Source of the DNA: Flavobacteriales bacterium
Lineage (GTDB): Bacteria; Bacteroidota; Bacteroidia; Flavobacteriales_D; Sanyastnellaceae
Assembly (NCBI GenBank): GCA_030728235.1
Contig: JANRAA010000084.1
Location: forward strand, 1 to 5,567
Reading direction: 5' to 3'
Length of the DNA stretch: 5,567 nt
The notes under the pieces were generated by a model. The model was not told where the DNA came from, did not search any database, and saw nothing but the letters and a program-made list of their open reading frames with translations. How positions within the stretch are numbered: the first letter of the stretch is position 1; the number at the start of each line of letters is the position of its first letter. The position numbers were made by a program, and so were the translations under genes. Positions 4,222 through 5,567 of the stretch are shown here, piece by piece.

Positions 4222-5567
4222 TCAAAATTTAAAGCTATACGTAATGGCAGGCAAAACAGGAAACAGACTTATTTGATACAAGCCACGTTTTCCGAAATCA
4301 TCGCTAGAGAAGTACAAGAAAAATGGATTCTGTCGGTTGTAAGCGTTGTAAAGTCCCAAACTCCATGTCCGCTCACCATACTTGGTATCTTTGTGGATGT
4401 TGAAAACGAAATCCAATCGGTGATAGGCGGGCATCCGATAGTCGTTTCGATTTTCGAAATAATCTGCATTAAAGAAACTGCTTCCGCTATTTCCAGTCGG
4501 ATCAATGCTCGGTAAATTGGTGTAGTTGTTAAAACGTGTGGTCGGCAAGCTGATGGCGTTACCTGTGCCGTAAACCCATACGACTCCGATGTCTAATCGA
4601 TCGCTAATGGTATAGGTAGCCGCAGCTCCTATGTCATGTCGCCTGTCATAACGATAATAAAATGGCTCTCCGAAATTCAGATTTTCAAAGTCTCTCCAGC
4701 TCCAGCTCAGCGTGTAACCTATCCACCCCGTTAAGGCTCCTCGCTTTTTCTCGAAAAGCAACTCCAAACCATACGCGGTGCCGTCGCCACTTTCAACGAG
4801 GCTCTCCCAATTCGATCCCGAACCTTGAAAAGTAGCCCCGTCTTTGTATTCTATGAGGTTTTTCATCCACTTATAATACACCTCCCCACTCAGGGCATAA
4901 TCACTGCCGATATCGTGGCTCAACCCCAACGCCACCTGGTCGCTTGTTTGAGGCTTCACAGCATCGGTAGCTGGCAGCCAAAGGTCTGTTGGCAGTCCAA
5001 TGCCGACATTGGTCAATAAGTGCAAAAACTGATACATCTTGGCATATGAGGCTTTCACAGACAACTTGCTATTGATGAGGTATCTACCTGAAAATCGGGG
5101 CTGTAACCCCTGGTAGGTGCGTCCTTGTACAAAAAAAGCAGCGTGGTGAAGGCCTACGTTCATTTTGAATTTATCACTCACTCGCCAATCGTCTTCAATG
5201 TAAGTGAATAGCTCATTTGCGTATACATCATCAGAACCATAGCGCAGAGATACATTCGACACTTGGTCAGAAATAGAAGTCTCGTTTACACCGGGTGAAA
5301 AAACGTGGTAGGTATACCCTCCCCCAAACCGGATGTAGTGATCCGGTTTTGGAAAGAAATCAAAATCGGCTTTCACACCATAGTCATTGATCCCAGAGAA
5401 ATAAACAAATTCAGACTCATCGAACTCGCTGCTATTTGGATCGTCGCTTTTAAACTTGAACCCTGTCGAAAATTTGTATTTCGAATAAGTCGCTGTGTAG
5501 TTGGCGAATAATTTTGGCGATAAAATATTGTTCCACCGCAAGGCTATGATGCTATTTCCCCATGTAA
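4222..5567 (-). CDS. TonB-dependent outer-membrane receptor, C-terminal part (5' partial)
   Basis: The frame is open through the right edge, giving 447 residues in the window; upstream residues WGNSIIALRWNN continue the barrel, so the TTG at 5541 is not a start. The stop is TGA at 4224-4222. The sequence is a run of amphipathic beta strands ending in the terminal aromatic strand ITYSFKF, as expected of a 22-stranded TonB-dependent barrel. The most diagnostic stretch is YAKMYQFLHLLTNVGIGLPTDLWLP...VKPQ (5046-4948), typical of Bacteroidota receptors with an N-terminal carboxypeptidase-regulatory-like domain and plug; those parts and the signal peptide lie outside the window. Family members are usually about 750-850 residues, so roughly the last half is here. 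It is the first visible gene of an operon with the DUF4249 lipoprotein and probably imports a ligand using TonB-ExbBD energy. The substrate cannot be told from this part. Confidence 0.92.
   Translation of the reverse strand, partial: TWGNSIIALRWNNILSPKLFANYTATYSKYKFSTGFKFKSDDPNSSEFDESEFVYFSGINDYGVKADFDFFPKPDHYIRFGGGYTYHVFSPGVNETSISDQVSNVSLRYGSDDVYANELFTYIEDDWRVSDKFKMNVGLHHAAFFVQGRTYQGLQPRFSGRYLINSKLSVKASYAKMYQFLHLLTNVGIGLPTDLWLPATDAVKPQTSDQVALGLSHDIGSDYALSGEVYYKWMKNLIEYKDGATFQGSGSNWESLVESGDGTAYGLELLFEKKRGALTGWIGYTLSWSWRDFENLNFGEPFYYRYDRRHDIGAAATYTISDRLDIGVVWVYGTGNAISLPTTRFNNYTNLPSIDPTGNSGSSFFNADYFENRNDYRMPAYHRLDFVFNIHKDTKYGERTWSLGLYNAYNRQNPFFLYFSSDDFGKRGLYQISLFPVLPAITYSFKF

Noticed and set aside
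4273..4515. Plus-strand open frame of 80 codons inside the TonB receptor gene
   Set aside because: It is a shadow of the receptor's C-terminal barrel strands, with no promoter or recognisable product. Other such overlapping frames in the window were discarded for the same reason.
5539..5541. TTG as the start of the TonB receptor
   Set aside because: The upstream in-frame codons to the window edge encode receptor-like sequence (WGNSIIA before LRWNN), and half of the barrel, the plug and the signal peptide would otherwise be missing.

Overview
The window looks like chromosomal DNA from a Bacteroidota bacterium, most likely a marine-type flavobacterium (Flavobacteriales, Cryomorphaceae/Crocinitomicaceae-like). 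This placement is inferred from gene content: a TonB receptor followed by a DUF4249 lipoprotein, a secreted protein built from 'ACNYxxxAxxDDGSC' and 'CDDGNxxTxND' Cys/Asp modules, a TAnnTTTG-like promoter element and no Shine-Dalgarno sequences at the visible starts. No RNA gene, CRISPR array, insertion sequence or phage gene is seen.

Layout. Bases 1-2376 (+) are the 3' part of a large secreted or surface protein; its start lies upstream of the window. It is a mosaic of two gap-free 172-residue lamin-tail-like repeats, a jelly-roll-like domain between them, cysteine-rich modules, two Asp-rich calcium-type motifs and one terminal dockerin-like loop. A strong intrinsic terminator follows at 2398-2432. 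After a short intergenic stretch with a possible leaderless promoter comes a 290-residue GT2-type glycosyltransferase (2505-3377, +). It runs convergently, with only 2 bp between stop codons, into a minus-strand operon: a TonB-dependent receptor (4222-5567, 5' end outside the window) and a DUF4249 outer-membrane lipoprotein (3380-4219), separated by 2 bp.

How the genes relate. The TonB receptor and DUF4249 protein almost certainly act as one outer-membrane uptake unit with unknown substrate. The mosaic protein and the glycosyltransferase are separate transcription units with no visible functional link. The families are known types. The most notable points are the internal architecture of the mosaic protein (even cysteine count per module, single dockerin-like C-terminus, no recognisable type IX secretion C-terminal domain) and the probable leaderless glycosyltransferase start. 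I do not see convincing evidence of a wholly new system.
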